From Sacculina carcini (Eukaryota; Arthropoda; Thecostraca; Sacculinidae): DNA of 64,000 nucleotides. Under the pieces are notes generated by a model, which worked only from the letters and a program-made list of their open reading frames with translations, ran no database searches and was not told the origin of the DNA. The translations under genes were made by a program, and so were the position numbers. Positions within the stretch are counted from its first letter, which is position 1. Each line of letters starts with the position of its first letter. Positions 42,301-55,344 of the stretch are shown piece after piece. The stretch is taken from positions 4,704,501 through 4,768,500 of the forward strand of contig OU696593.1 of the NCBI GenBank assembly GCA_916048095.2, written 5' to 3'.

Positions 42301-45300
42301 GTGTAGAGATCTAGTGATCAATGTGTAGATATCTAGTGATCAATGTGTAGAGATCTGGTGATCAATGTGTAGATATCTAGTGATCAATGTGTAGATATCT
42401 AGTGATCAATGTGTAGAGATCTAGTGATCAATGTGTAGAGATCTAGTGATCAATGTGTAGATATCTAGTGATCAATGTGTATAGATCTATTGATCAATGT
42501 TTGGAGATCTAGAGATCAATGTGTAGATATCTAGTGATCAATGTGTAGAGATCTATTGATCAATGTTTGGAGATCTAGAGATCAATGTGTAGATATCTAG
42601 TGATCAATGTGTAGATATCTAGTGATCAATGTGTAGAGATCTAGTGATCAATGTGTAGAGATCTAGTGATCAATGTGTAGATATCTAGTGATCAATGTGT
42701 AGATATCTAGTGATCAATGTGTAGAGATCTAGTGATCAATGTGTAGAGATCTAGTGATCAATGTGTAGAGATCTAGTGATCAATGTGTAGAGATCTAGTG
42801 ATCAATGTGTAGATATCTAGTGATCAATTTTTGGAGATCTAGTGATCAATGCGTAGATATCTAGTGATCAATGTGTATATATCTAGTGATCAATGTGTAG
42901 AGATATAGTGATCAATGTGTAGAGATATAGTGATCAATGTGTAGAGATCTAGTGATCAATGTGTAGATATCTAGTGATCAATGTGTAGAGATCTAGTGAT
43001 CAATGTGTAGAGATCTAGTGATCAATGTGTAGATATCTAGTGATCAATGTGTAGATATCTAGTGATCAATGTGTAGAGATCTAGTGATCAATGTGTAGAG
43101 ATCTAGTGATCAATGTGTAGATATCTAGTGATCAATGTGTAGATATCTAGTGATCAATGTGTAGAGATCTAGTGATCAATGTGTAGAGATCTAGTGATCA
43201 ATGTGTAGATATCTGGTGATCAATGTGTAGAGATCTAGTGATCAATGTGTAGAGATCTAGTGATCAATGTGTAGATATCTAGTGATCAATGTGTAGATAT
43301 CTAGTGAACAATGTGTAGAGATCTAGTGATCAATGTGTAGAGATCTAGTGATCAATGTGTAGATATCTAGTGATCAATGTTTGGAGATCTAGTGATCAAT
43401 GTGTAGATATCTAGTGATCAATGTGTATATATCTAGTGATCAATGTGTAGAGATATAGTGAACAATGTGTAGAGATATAGTGATCAATGTGTAAAGATCT
43501 AGTGATCAATGTGTAGATATCTAGTGATCAATGTGTAGAGATCTAGTGATCAATGTGTAGAAATCTAGTGATCAATGTGTAGATATCTAGTGATCAATGT
43601 GTAGATATCTAGTGATCAATGTGTAGAGATCTAGTGATCAATGTGTAGAGATCTAGTGATCAATGTGTAGATATCTAGTGATCAATGTGTATATATCTAG
43701 TGATCAATGTGTAGAGATCTAGTGATCAATGTGTAGAGGTCGATAAGTGAGCACCGTGGCCTCGTTGCAGTAGACACACTTGACGACATGACTGTCGGCG
43801 CGGTCGGTGAGGTCAAGAAACTCGCCGCACACACGACAAGGAATCAGATCGGCCGCACCACCGCCACTGCCACCACCTCCGCTGGCACGGCCGGCTTCAC
43901 CACTGACTGAACCAGCACCGTCGCCACTCAGCGCACTGGGACACAGCTCGACCACACCCGTCACCGCCTCTGCGACACACACAAGCACAAGAACTCGTGT
44001 GAACCGGTGGTCCGTGACCTAACCTGTGAGATTTGTAACCTGTGAGATCGGAAAAATGTGAGGTTGGTAACCTGTGAGGTATGTAACCTGTGAGATCCGA
44101 ACTCTGTAAGATTTGTAACCTGTGAGGTCCGTAACCTGTGAGGGAAAGGGGGGGTTGTCAAGCGGGCAATAAAAGTCGGACACAAGGAGGAATGTGTGTT
44201 TTCATTATGATTATACTTATCGCACAAAACAGTGTTGAAGGAAGAACACAAGCCATATAGACTGAGCCATGTAGTCCCTGCGCACTTTGCATGTGGAAAA
44301 GATGAGAAACTGTAAAAAAGCAGAGAAGAGAGGAGGAAAATAGGATGAATAAAAAGAGCAGAGAAGGAGGAAGAATAGGGTATATAAAAGGACAATACGA
44401 ATTCACTCAGTTTCGTTTTCAGTGGCGTCCTGATAATTAATTTGGTGGAACAAGTGAATTGATCGGATTTCTCAGCGCTTTTGTGGAGAAAAAAATCAGC
44501 TCAAACGGGATCAGTTATTGTGCAGCGTTGAGTGTTGCGCTCACGTGCTCACGTTTGCTTACGTTTTCATTTGATCTTTGATATTGTAAAACAGAGCTCA
44601 GTATTGTTGCAGTTATGAACGAATTACGCTCGAAATAAATGAAAACAAACACACAAGACTGACATGCCATGAATGACAACCTCTGTGAACTTTTGGATTC
44701 ATTTCAGAATCACTCAGAAGCACTTTCGAAGCACACATGAAGTGACAAGCGAACTTATAGAAGTACTTCTAAGCTACTTCCGAAATACTTCTGAATTGGA
44801 ATCGAACATACCCAGTGGAAAAAGTTGAGGAGTTGAGTATATTATTTGGAAAATACTTGATTAGCGTTTCGAATTAACTGTACTCAAAATTCTCACTAGC
44901 AAGCACGTTCCCAAAAACACAATTTTCCTGTATAAGGCGCACATAAACTCCTTTTTTGTTATAAAAACATGCTAAACATTTTCTGCATTTTCCATTGTTT
45001 AAATTGAGCAATAATTTACGGTTACGGTTGATGTGTTGAATAAAGCCTGAACTATACGAGTTATTTGGTCCAGTTTAATGTGGCATGTAAATGTGTCAAA
45101 TAGTGAGTCAGATGCATTCCCTGACTGATGTGAAGTGTGTTAAAGAGGGGAAATACGGTATTGTGAATCAACATCGATCAAATTATACACCTCATTATAC
45201 AGTGATGCGTTGTGTATTGTTGTTTATATTTATCAAAAACATACAAATTAAGAAAATGTAAAGAATTGTATCAGACGTGAAAGAAGAATGCAATACGCAA

Positions 45301-48300
45301 AACTCGTCGCGGATCCAGAGTACAATTTTGGGAGGGCTGAATTAATTATGGGGGTGCTGAATTTTGGGGACGATCAGTCATGCACATGTATCATTATGCA
45401 ACGTCTTTGCGATACTGCTTATATCAACACATTCTACATGAATATATTTTTTCTTGATCTCTTCAAGTGAATATCTTGGTTGATTATCGAGTTGATTGAA
45501 ACACTTGGGGGAAGCTTCAGCCCCCTGATCCCCCCTCTGGATCCGCCAGTGACTCGCACACAAATTCGAAGCGCGGATTAAACAACACATCAACCACAAA
45601 CACATACAGACAGCATGCAGCGTTACATGCACCATACGCTCCGTGTACACATACACACACACACACTCACAAATGCATACACACCAGAAGACCGTGAAAA
45701 CAAAGTCGACAATTCGCGGACAAATTCACGACACATTGCTCTGCCTTACAGCTCTGTACTTTTCACGCACAATCTCGCTCAGTCTTGTACGCAGAGCCGT
45801 AGCAGCCGCCGACCTTACCCCCGGCCGGGGAGGCCCAAGTGTTGAGGAGCCCCGTTGCTTCAAGTATGATATTAAAATTTATCATATTTATCATGTATAG
45901 CCTTCATATTTACCTCTTTGCTCAGATGTTTTCACCTGAGCTTGTATTATGTGATTATGTCAAATAAATCATGGTAGACGCTCATGGTAGAGCAGCATAT
46001 GATTTCTGCAACATTTCTGGCTGCTCCCAAATGGTGTCCGGTCCCACACATCAAGCGGGAAACTGTTTGGACTTGGTTATGACAGACGTCTCAGATATCG
46101 TGAGTGTAAGCGTGGAAGCTCCAATAGGAAGTTCAGATCACTCGTCGCTGTCCGTGAAGTTGACATTGAGACAGAAGGTTTCTCCTTACACGATTTCAAG
46201 GCTCGTGCACATGAAGAACAATGTTGACTGGGTGAAGGTGAATGATGAATTGAAAGCAATTAAAGTTTCAAATCTGCAGCAGAAGGAATGCCCCATCGAT
46301 GCATTGAACAAATACATTACCGATGTCATCTCAAGGAGAGTGCCTACTAAAAAACTACGTTTTCGCTCTGATGACAAAGCCTGGTTCACCAACGAATGTC
46401 GCAGCGCTCGTGAATCCAAGCAGGAGGCTTACCACAAGTGGCTCCAATCACGCTCAGCCGATTCATGGAATGTCTACACTGAGGCCAGACGGCATGCTGA
46501 GCATGTGTATTCAGAAGCGGAAACACGTCACTCAAAGAAACTTGCTGAAAAACTAACATCTGCCAATGACGCCCACAAATGGTGGTCAACGTTGAAATCG
46601 TCAGTGTTTGGACATGACCTGTCTGTCCCTCCTTTATTTTCAGCGAACGGTGAGCTCAAAATCAACCCAACAGAGAAGGCAGAGTTGCTTATGGATTACT
46701 TCAATACCAAGCAATGTCAAGGGTCCATTCCGTCTGACGATTCATCTGTCCTCGCCCCGAAAATCAAAGGCATTGCCTTCCGATCAAAAGAAGTGGCGAA
46801 TCTCATGAAAGACCTTGATGCCCACGGAGGAACAGACCCTCTGAATATGTTTCCGCTATTTTTCAAGAACACGGCAGATACTCTAGCTCCGAAGCTCAGT
46901 GCTCTTTTCAGGCGCTTGATGAAGACTGGTTCGTTTCCATCATGTTGGCGGGTTGCGAATATCACGCCCATACCAAAAGGAACCAATTCAGCTGATGTTG
47001 CAAACTACCGGCCAATATCAATTACGCCGATTCTGTCCAAAATATTCGAGCACTTGATATCTTCCAGACTGTCCAAGTACCTGGAGAGCAACAATCTGCT
47101 GTCGGAAAACCAATTTGCATACCGCAAAAAACTCAGCACGACTGACGCTCTGCTTACTATCACGCATGAGCTCCAGCAAGTGCTAGACAAAGGCAGTGAA
47201 GCCTGGATTGTGCAGTTGGATTTCTCGGCAGCATTTGACCGTGTGAGCCACCAGGGCTTGTTGCAAAAACTGAGAAGGATTGGAGTCGGCGGCCGTTTGC
47301 TAAGTGTTTTGCATCAATTTCTATCCAATCGCGTACAACGTGTTGCCATCGATGGAGCATACAGTGGCTGGCAGAGCATTGCGTCCGGTGTCCCGCAGGG
47401 AAGTGTGTTGGGTCCTATTTTGTTCAACATTTACACCGCTGACCTGTACACAACCACACGCAACCCTGTATATGGATATGCTGATGATATCACCTTGATG
47501 GCTGTAATTTCATCTCCTTCGGACAGACCACAGGTACGTCAAACGGTCAACGACGATCTCAGCAGCGTCCTGAAGTGGTGTGAGAGGTGGAATATGATGC
47601 TGAACACTTCGAAATCTAAATGCTTGTTGGTTTCTAGGTCACGTACCGTTCAGCCTTCACATGGAGCTATCCTCATAAATGACGCCCAACTCAACGTGTG
47701 TCATGAGCTCAAAATATTGGGAGTACATGTAGACTCAAAGCTCACGTTTGAGAGTCACATTCGGAAGCTAGTTTGTTCGGCATCGCGGAAACTGGGAATT
47801 ATAAGAAAGGCATATCGGATGTTCGGTAGCAGCACAATCTCAAAAAGTTGTTTTCGCTGTTTCATTTTGCCAATTCTGGAGTACTGCGCCCCCGTGTGGT
47901 CTTCTGCTGCGGATTGTCACCTCAATCTCATCAACAGAGTTGTCAGAACTTGCAAGTTCCTCTGTGGTGACTTGGTTCTTGGTGATCTTTGCCATCGTCG
48001 AAAGGTCAGCAGTGTGTGCATGCTGTACAAGATCAAGCACAACGACCATCATCCGATGAGCAAGTCAATTCCTGATGATTTCGTGGCAGCAAGAAGCACA
48101 CGGTTTACATCCAAACAGCATTCCCAGTGCATGGCTCCAATTCGTTGTCGTACAAAACAATTCCAACGTTGCTTTCTTCCGGCCACTGTGTCTACTTGGA
48201 ACACGTTGAAGGAGGAGGCTTTCTTGCAGAGCAATTTGAACAAATTCAAGGCCAAAGTAAATGAAATGCTACTGAAAGAGCGGAATTGACTGTTGAGTCT

Positions 48301-51300
48301 TATTAATTGTATATTTATTCATATTTATTGTTATTTATTCATGCTTATTGTTATTTATTTTCTATTTATTCATATTTATTCCTATTTTACTCTCTATTTA
48401 TTACTATTTATCATTGGTTGTTGTTATTTATTAAATTATACTTTTACTCAGTGTTGGCTGTTGTTGTTTATTGAATCATATTTATTGTTGTTGCTGTTTA
48501 TTGAGTCATATTTATTGTTGTTGTTGTTTATTGAATCATATTTATTGTTGTTGCTGTTTATTGAATCATATTTATTGTTGTTGTTGTTTATTGAATCATA
48601 TTTATTGGTGTTATTGTTTATTGAAACATATTTATTTGTGTTGTTGTTACTTATTGAATCATATTTATATTTATTGTTGGATGTTTCTTTTTTGAATCAT
48701 ATGTATTGTTCTTGATTGTTATTTATTACTTATTTATTAATATTTATTCTTATTTATTGATGGCTGTTTTTTAATGAATCACATATTTATTGTTGATTGT
48801 TATTATTTATTGAGGAACGTGGGCGGAGTGACATTATGGATTGTTGTCGGATGATGGTTCGTTATTTATTGTTATTCATTTATTATTTTCTTTCCAACTC
48901 TCTTTCTAGACTTATTTCTCTTCGAACTCTCTTTCTCTCTTAATCTTTTGGGCGCTTCCGGTGCATGGGGCCACCTTAGGGTGGTAATAGTGCTTGCACT
49001 CTTCCCATGCTGCTGGATTTGCCTGTGATTAATAATAATAATAATAAAATACATTCATTATTTGGTGATTTATTTATAATGGGGGCCCCAAGCCTTCGAG
49101 AGGGGCCCCATAATTCCTCGCAACGGCTCTGCTTGTACGCACACACGCACACACGCGTGTGTATAACATAAACACACAGCCACACATCACCGTAATGCCG
49201 CAGGAAAACAAACAGTGTCTGACAACTGACAATGATAAGCCGATTACCAGATCTGAATACAAGCTCGCACACACACACACACACATGGATACACACATAC
49301 ACACACACACATTATTTCGAGTACGTGTAAATGGAGACTGAACGACAAAGATAATTGATAATTAATTTTCCGTTGAGCTATAAAATGACAAACAATAAGT
49401 AGATAATCTAGACACAGGCACAGAAATGAAGCCGCAATAGGTGCGAGCTTGGTTTCTAAGGCGTGCGAGGATTCTTGTGCAAAAATTGATGATAAAAGAT
49501 TGTTTACCTATGATTTATGTTTATTTCCCGGAAAAACTTGTTTGTTAATACTCTTAAATGGTGTGCGACATGTCGGAATATATATTTCCTAATTAAGGAA
49601 GAATGTTGGGAAAAATCGAGTACAGGCTGCACGTATTTGATCAGGGCCAACGAGGAAAGGACTTTTTCATATAGCCATCAATAATTCAGGGGGTGCGATA
49701 ACTGACTGCTGATTTGAAAAAGGGGCCAACAATGGAAAAAGGTTAAGAACCGCTGTGATAGACAGACTGCTCTGGCTTGGCGACATCACAGCTATTTTGT
49801 GATAACTGACTATCTAGATTCACCAACGAGGTGGAAGCGAGAAAACGGAAAGGTGGAGGAGTGGTAGCTTGGCACGAATGGGGGAACGACTGCAACAATA
49901 AGGAGAGATAATCCACTTGGGTTGGCTCCTGTTGCAGTCGTTCGGTGGTTGAATTAAAAAAAAGTTACACTTCTATGTTTTTCCCAAGCAGTAGGTCAAT
50001 GAACTATGTCTAATCAATTATATATCGTGTATATCGTGGATTTGGTTGAAGTGACAGCTTTTTTGTTTGACAAGTTTCGTTGCATCTGCCAACGTCAACA
50101 TTCACCATGCAATAGCATGCGCCTCCCAGCTATATGCCGCCTCTGGCAGACTACAACCTGTCGTTGGCCAACTATGCGTCGCCGCTGTACTCGTATTACG
50201 TACAACCCCTGGCAAGCTACGTCTTGCCAAAAGCTAAATACCAGCAGGTTACTGACTAATACGTTCAGCCTCTGGCGGGATATGCTCCGCCACAGACAGG
50301 CTACGAGCAGCAATACTTCTGCTACGTATATCCCCTGCATAACTATGCTCCACAATATAACAACGTCCAACAACTCAATTACCACGTGGAGCCTCTGGCG
50401 GGATATGTTCCGGCTCAAGCAAACGACCCAAAACAGATCAACTATATGCAACAACCTGTATATAGTGATGAACTGCTACAAACAAACAACGAACAGCAGT
50501 TCAACCATTTCGAGCAGACAATGACGAACTATGAACTGCAACATGAAAACGAACAACAGAACCATTACGCATCACAGCCTCTGGAAAATATTGAACCGCC
50601 ACAGGCAAATTATCAAGACCAGGCCAAACATTTCGAGCAGCCAATGCCGAGCTTTGTACCACCCCAAGTATATGATAACAGAGAATACAACCACTTTGAG
50701 GTTCAGGGAACTGTTCCACCGTCCCAGACAGGTGAACAACAACCATTCAAACCTCAAGTGGAGTCTGTGGCAAGCTATGTTTCACCGATGACCAATCACT
50801 CAGAACAGACCAGCTACATCCAACAACCTGTTCCTGATACTGAATTGCCACAAGCCAGCGACCGACAACAGTTCATCCACTTCAATCAGTGCCAGGCAAG
50901 TCAGTGTGCTGCACCATATGCAAGTGAACAACACAACTTCTATAATTCACAGCCTCTGGCAGGATATACTCCAACACAGGCAGGTTACCATCAGCAGTTC
51001 AACTGCTCCGTGTATCCTCTGGCGGGATATGATACTGCTCATTCAGATAGTAAGCAGCAATTATACTGCTACGTGCATGATTTGGCCACCTATGATCCGC
51101 CTTATATCAGTGACGAACAGCCAAACTGCTATGAACCACAGCTTCTGGCTGGTTATGAATCGTCACAGACAAGTGAACAACAACAGCAGTGCTACAATTT
51201 CGAACAGTCTCCGGAGACGTTTCAACCTCCTGAGGCAAATAAGCAACAAGAGCTCCACTATTACGTATATCCTCTAGCAAGCAATGTATTGCCAGAGGCA

Positions 51301-54300
51301 AATTATCAGCACGTGGCAGAATACTGCGTGCTGCCTCTGGCGATATATGAACCGCCACAGTCAATTGACCAAGAACACTCAAAATAATTCTATCAAACTG
51401 AGAGAAATTTTGAAATGCAGCAGACAGATAACCAATAGCATTTCACTCAGTCAGAAAAGCCCCTCGAGAACTATGTTGCGCCTCATGAAAGCTACAGTCA
51501 ACAATAATACTGTGAGGTGCAGCCTCTGGTGGGTTTTGCACAGACACAGGCAACTGAGTATGAACAATTGAACATTTTCCAGCAGTCTGTGACCAGCTAT
51601 GACACGACACAGGGAAATGTCGGAGAACAGTTGAACCACCTGGATCAACATCTAGCTAGTTCTGGTACAGGCATGTGCCCAACATCAGTCACGTGCTGGT
51701 ATACCACTAGCCGTCATCTAGCCGCGTGTTAACGCCGAAATCCTGAACAACATTCGCCTGACTCAGCAGACTTTGATCTGCAGGTACGGTTGTAGAAAAT
51801 TGAGCCCAAGAAACGACCGAGAACAAGTCAAGCGAATTGGCGTATTGTAACACGGTATTGAGAACGTATTGTCTTCCGAATGTTGATCCCATCTGCAGCA
51901 TTATTCTCAACTCGTGTTATTTTATTATTTGTTAGTATTATTAACACTAGAAGGACCAGAGCCGCCCATTGACGGCTAATCAAATTTCAGTATCAAATAT
52001 TCCTTCGCTCGTTAGGCCTAAGGTCCCTAACCGGGGTGCGAGCCTGGTTCTAAGGAGTGCGAGGATTCTTGTGAAAAATTGAGTAAAGTATGTTTAACCT
52101 ATGCGTTAATTTTTTTCCTGGAAAAACGATTTGCTTTATCCTCTTAAGGGAACTTTTAGTTGCATGCATATTAAATGAATAAAAAATTTGGTAATACAGT
52201 CGGCCCTACAAATAGCGAACTCTAAGGGACCGAGAAAAAATTCCGCTATTTGGAGAGTTCCGCTGTAGGTATGCTAATAAACTCTTTTTGACTCTGAATC
52301 GTCCATTTTTCACTTAGGATTCCTCTATTATTTATCAGTTTGTATCTTTCTCAAATGATCCTACCCAAGTTTTCATTGATCCAAACAAATATTCAGTTGT
52401 GCGGCGTTCTCCACTGAATGTCATGGTTTTGGTGTGATGCAATTTGCAGGAGAGACCCTCTTCTTCAATGTCATCGTTAGTCTTCAAAGCAAAATTTATC
52501 GGAATTGTCAATGCTATACGAATGTCTATATTCCTGCGTGACTCCTGTGCGAGATTCTCACCAACCTGGGGTCATATGCGGCCGCCTAGTTTGCTTATAC
52601 CTAATAATATGCCTGTGCATATGTCTATAGCCGGCTCTAATAAGTTACCCGTTTATGCCAATCAGCTTGCAATAGTAAATTGTTGTCAGTCGATAAACTG
52701 AAATCAATATATGCATACATCTTTTATTTAAGAATCACACAGAACCCTCGTTTTCCGCTATTTGGATGTGTGCTATATGAGTGGGAACAAATGGGGTATT
52801 CCGCTAATTGAAGGTTTCTGCTATTCGGATATTTAAATACCGCTATTTAGAGATGTAATTAACACGTATTTGATAGGCTTTTGATCGGGACAGAGGAAGT
52901 ATTCCGCTATTTGGAGGATTCCGCTGTTTGGAGGTGTGATATTTGGAGGGTCGACTGTACGTCGTTTGTATTTTTATCGTCTTCATTTAGCTATCGAGAA
53001 TACAGGGAGTGCCAGAACTGACTGCTGATTCAAAAAAGGTGCGAACACTGAAAAGGGTTGAGAACCACTCACATAGAGCAAGCCATACGCGAAATAGCAA
53101 TAAACCATCTATTATTGCACACACCTGCTCAGACACACACATGCATACACAAATATACATACACATACAAACACGCGCGCACACACACACACAAACGAAA
53201 ACCTGAACACGAAATAATTTCATGCTTTCACGAATGTGTGTGTGTGTTTTTCACATGATGTATTTATACGAAGCAAAATGCAATACACCAACACACAATC
53301 ACCGGCGTGCTTGTATTTATATGTGTGTGTGTGTATGTGTGTGTGTGTGTCTGTGTGTGTGTATATGAGTGTACACGTGTGTGTTTGTGTAAATGGTTGA
53401 TTGTTTACTAGCATTGTCGTCAAGCATGAGCAGTGGACAGATATAAGCAAGCAGACACAACATAACACATAAACACCACACGGGCGAGCGACCAGAAGCA
53501 CAGACAAAATCACAATACATCAACATCTTCATAGACAGTCAACAGGACTCCATTGTAGTCTCCATTAAACTGAGGACTTTTATGCGCAGCTTTATGATAA
53601 ATTTCAATATTATATGTGAAGCAACGGGTCCCTCAACACCTGGGGCCCCGGCCAGGAGGTTTTGAGGCGGTTGTTACGGCTATGCTGAAAGTCACATTGG
53701 TGGACGTGTTATACACAACACAACAACACTATTATTGAGTGGAAGCAATAGAGATCACACATTAACACCAGACACCTGGATATATGAACGTAATCAATTC
53801 ACCAATGCATCAATGAGTGACAATTGTCCACGAGCGAGAAAGAATATACCTTTGTAGACTATATAACATTGGCGTTTGGGAAAACCCGTGAATAATTCCT
53901 CACTGGTGGGGAATGGATGGTTTGTGAGGTGGAGAATTAAAAGTCGGACAGGATAAATGTGTGTTTTATTCATTCAGAATTCGTTTATTTTTTCGTCTCC
54001 AATTATTTTCTGGCACTTGTTTTGGTGGAGTAATTGAATTTATTGGATTTCTCAGCATTGTTATGGAAAACAAAGGGTTGGCTCATTAATCAGTGAGAAA
54101 AGGTTGCAAACTGGTTGAAAACTGCGCAAACGAGAAAAGATTGAACAAAAACGAGTAAAGGTTGAAAACTGCGCCACAGGCAAGCATAAAATGGTTTGTG
54201 GCGGCCTCGTCATAACGTTGAGGATTGCGTGTCCGTGTTTGTACTCACCTAGTACTCACCTAGTTGGGTTACAGGATATGAGCTATGCTCGGACTGTCCT

Positions 54301-54582
54301 GTCTTTCTTCCAATATTTGTCTAGTTTTTCTTTAAACAGCGTTAAACTATTGACTTCTACAATCGTCTTGTGCAAACTGTTCCATTCATTCACACAGCGG
54401 AACGGAAAGCTATATTTCTTTATGTCTTTTCTACATCTCGTTTTTCTCAATTTTTATGTGTGTGTGTGCGTGTGTGTGTGCGTGTGTATATAGAACGCGA
54501 GCAAAGTGCACACGACACGCCGCCACATCTTCGCTGATAAGAACTCAGTATGTGATTTTCTAACGAGGCATGCCACTCCAAC

Positions 54583-54675
<93 letters not shown>

Positions 54676-55306
54676 CGCATACATGTCGTGCGTAACACGG
54701 AAATAAAAATGTCTCCTGCAGCAAACCACAATGTTCTTGTTCTTGTGTGTTTGTATGCCAGTGAGTAAGAGAGTGGGAGAGAGAATTCCGTTCACAGCAT
54801 TGTCCACAATACGTAACAAATACAAAACAAATATAAGAAGCAATAAATTGGTCGAGCTGGTGTTCCTTGAATAAAATGAATTCATAATAGCTATATATAA
54901 ACCACGTGACTTGTAGGGTCATATAAACCAGTGTTTCTAAGCATTTTTCTTGTTATGGCCCCTTCATCATAATGCGAGTGCCTGTAGCTCCCCAGACACA
55001 GTCATTGGCCCCCCTAGAAGCCCTAGTGGCCCCATATACACATGAGTTGTCGCGACGCCACTTCTCCATAGGATTAGATTTATTCAAAATGTATTTTTGT
55101 GGCCCGTGAGAAAATATGGTGGCCCCCCCGTTTTTTTAAAGTTGGTCCTATGGCCTCTCAAAAGATGTTCATGACTCCCAAGGAACCATATGGCCCACGT
55201 TGAGAAACACTGATACAAACCTTTGAACATAACGCTGTTATTTCGATAACTTGATGAACATCAACATACAAATGTTCATATTTTGAGCATTAAACACACA
55301 CACACA

Positions 55307-55344
<38 letters not shown>

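Larger units (their letters stand above)
45965..49055 (+). mobile_element. 5'-truncated LINE with intact RT frame and (TAA)n tail
   Basis: Inserted in the hAT MITE 45792-49131 within PIP4P intron 1, antisense to that gene. 5' truncated in the endonuclease; frame 45971-48289, then a 3' UTR with a 30-bp minisatellite and a conserved terminal segment AGGGTGGTAATAGTGCTTGC...TTTGCCTGTGATTAATAATAA. That terminal segment is shared with the SINE at 56704-57010. Confidence 0.9.
45792..49131. mobile_element. hAT MITE split by a LINE
   Basis: Ends CAGAGCCGT(A/T)GC inverted at 45792 and 49131, with perfect 8-bp target duplications CTTGTACG at 45784-45791 and 49132-49139. The interior outside the LINE is only about 170 + 75 bp. 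A second copy lies at 53580-53687 (minus). Confidence 0.85.

Noticed and set aside
41500-43742. CRISPR-like look of the 22-bp array
   Set aside because: Units are contiguous without unique spacers, and the setting is an animal intron; this is a satellite.
48293-48715. 140-codon frame of repeated [11 protein letters not shown]
   Set aside because: Produced by the 30-bp minisatellite in the LINE 3' UTR; its period is a multiple of three.
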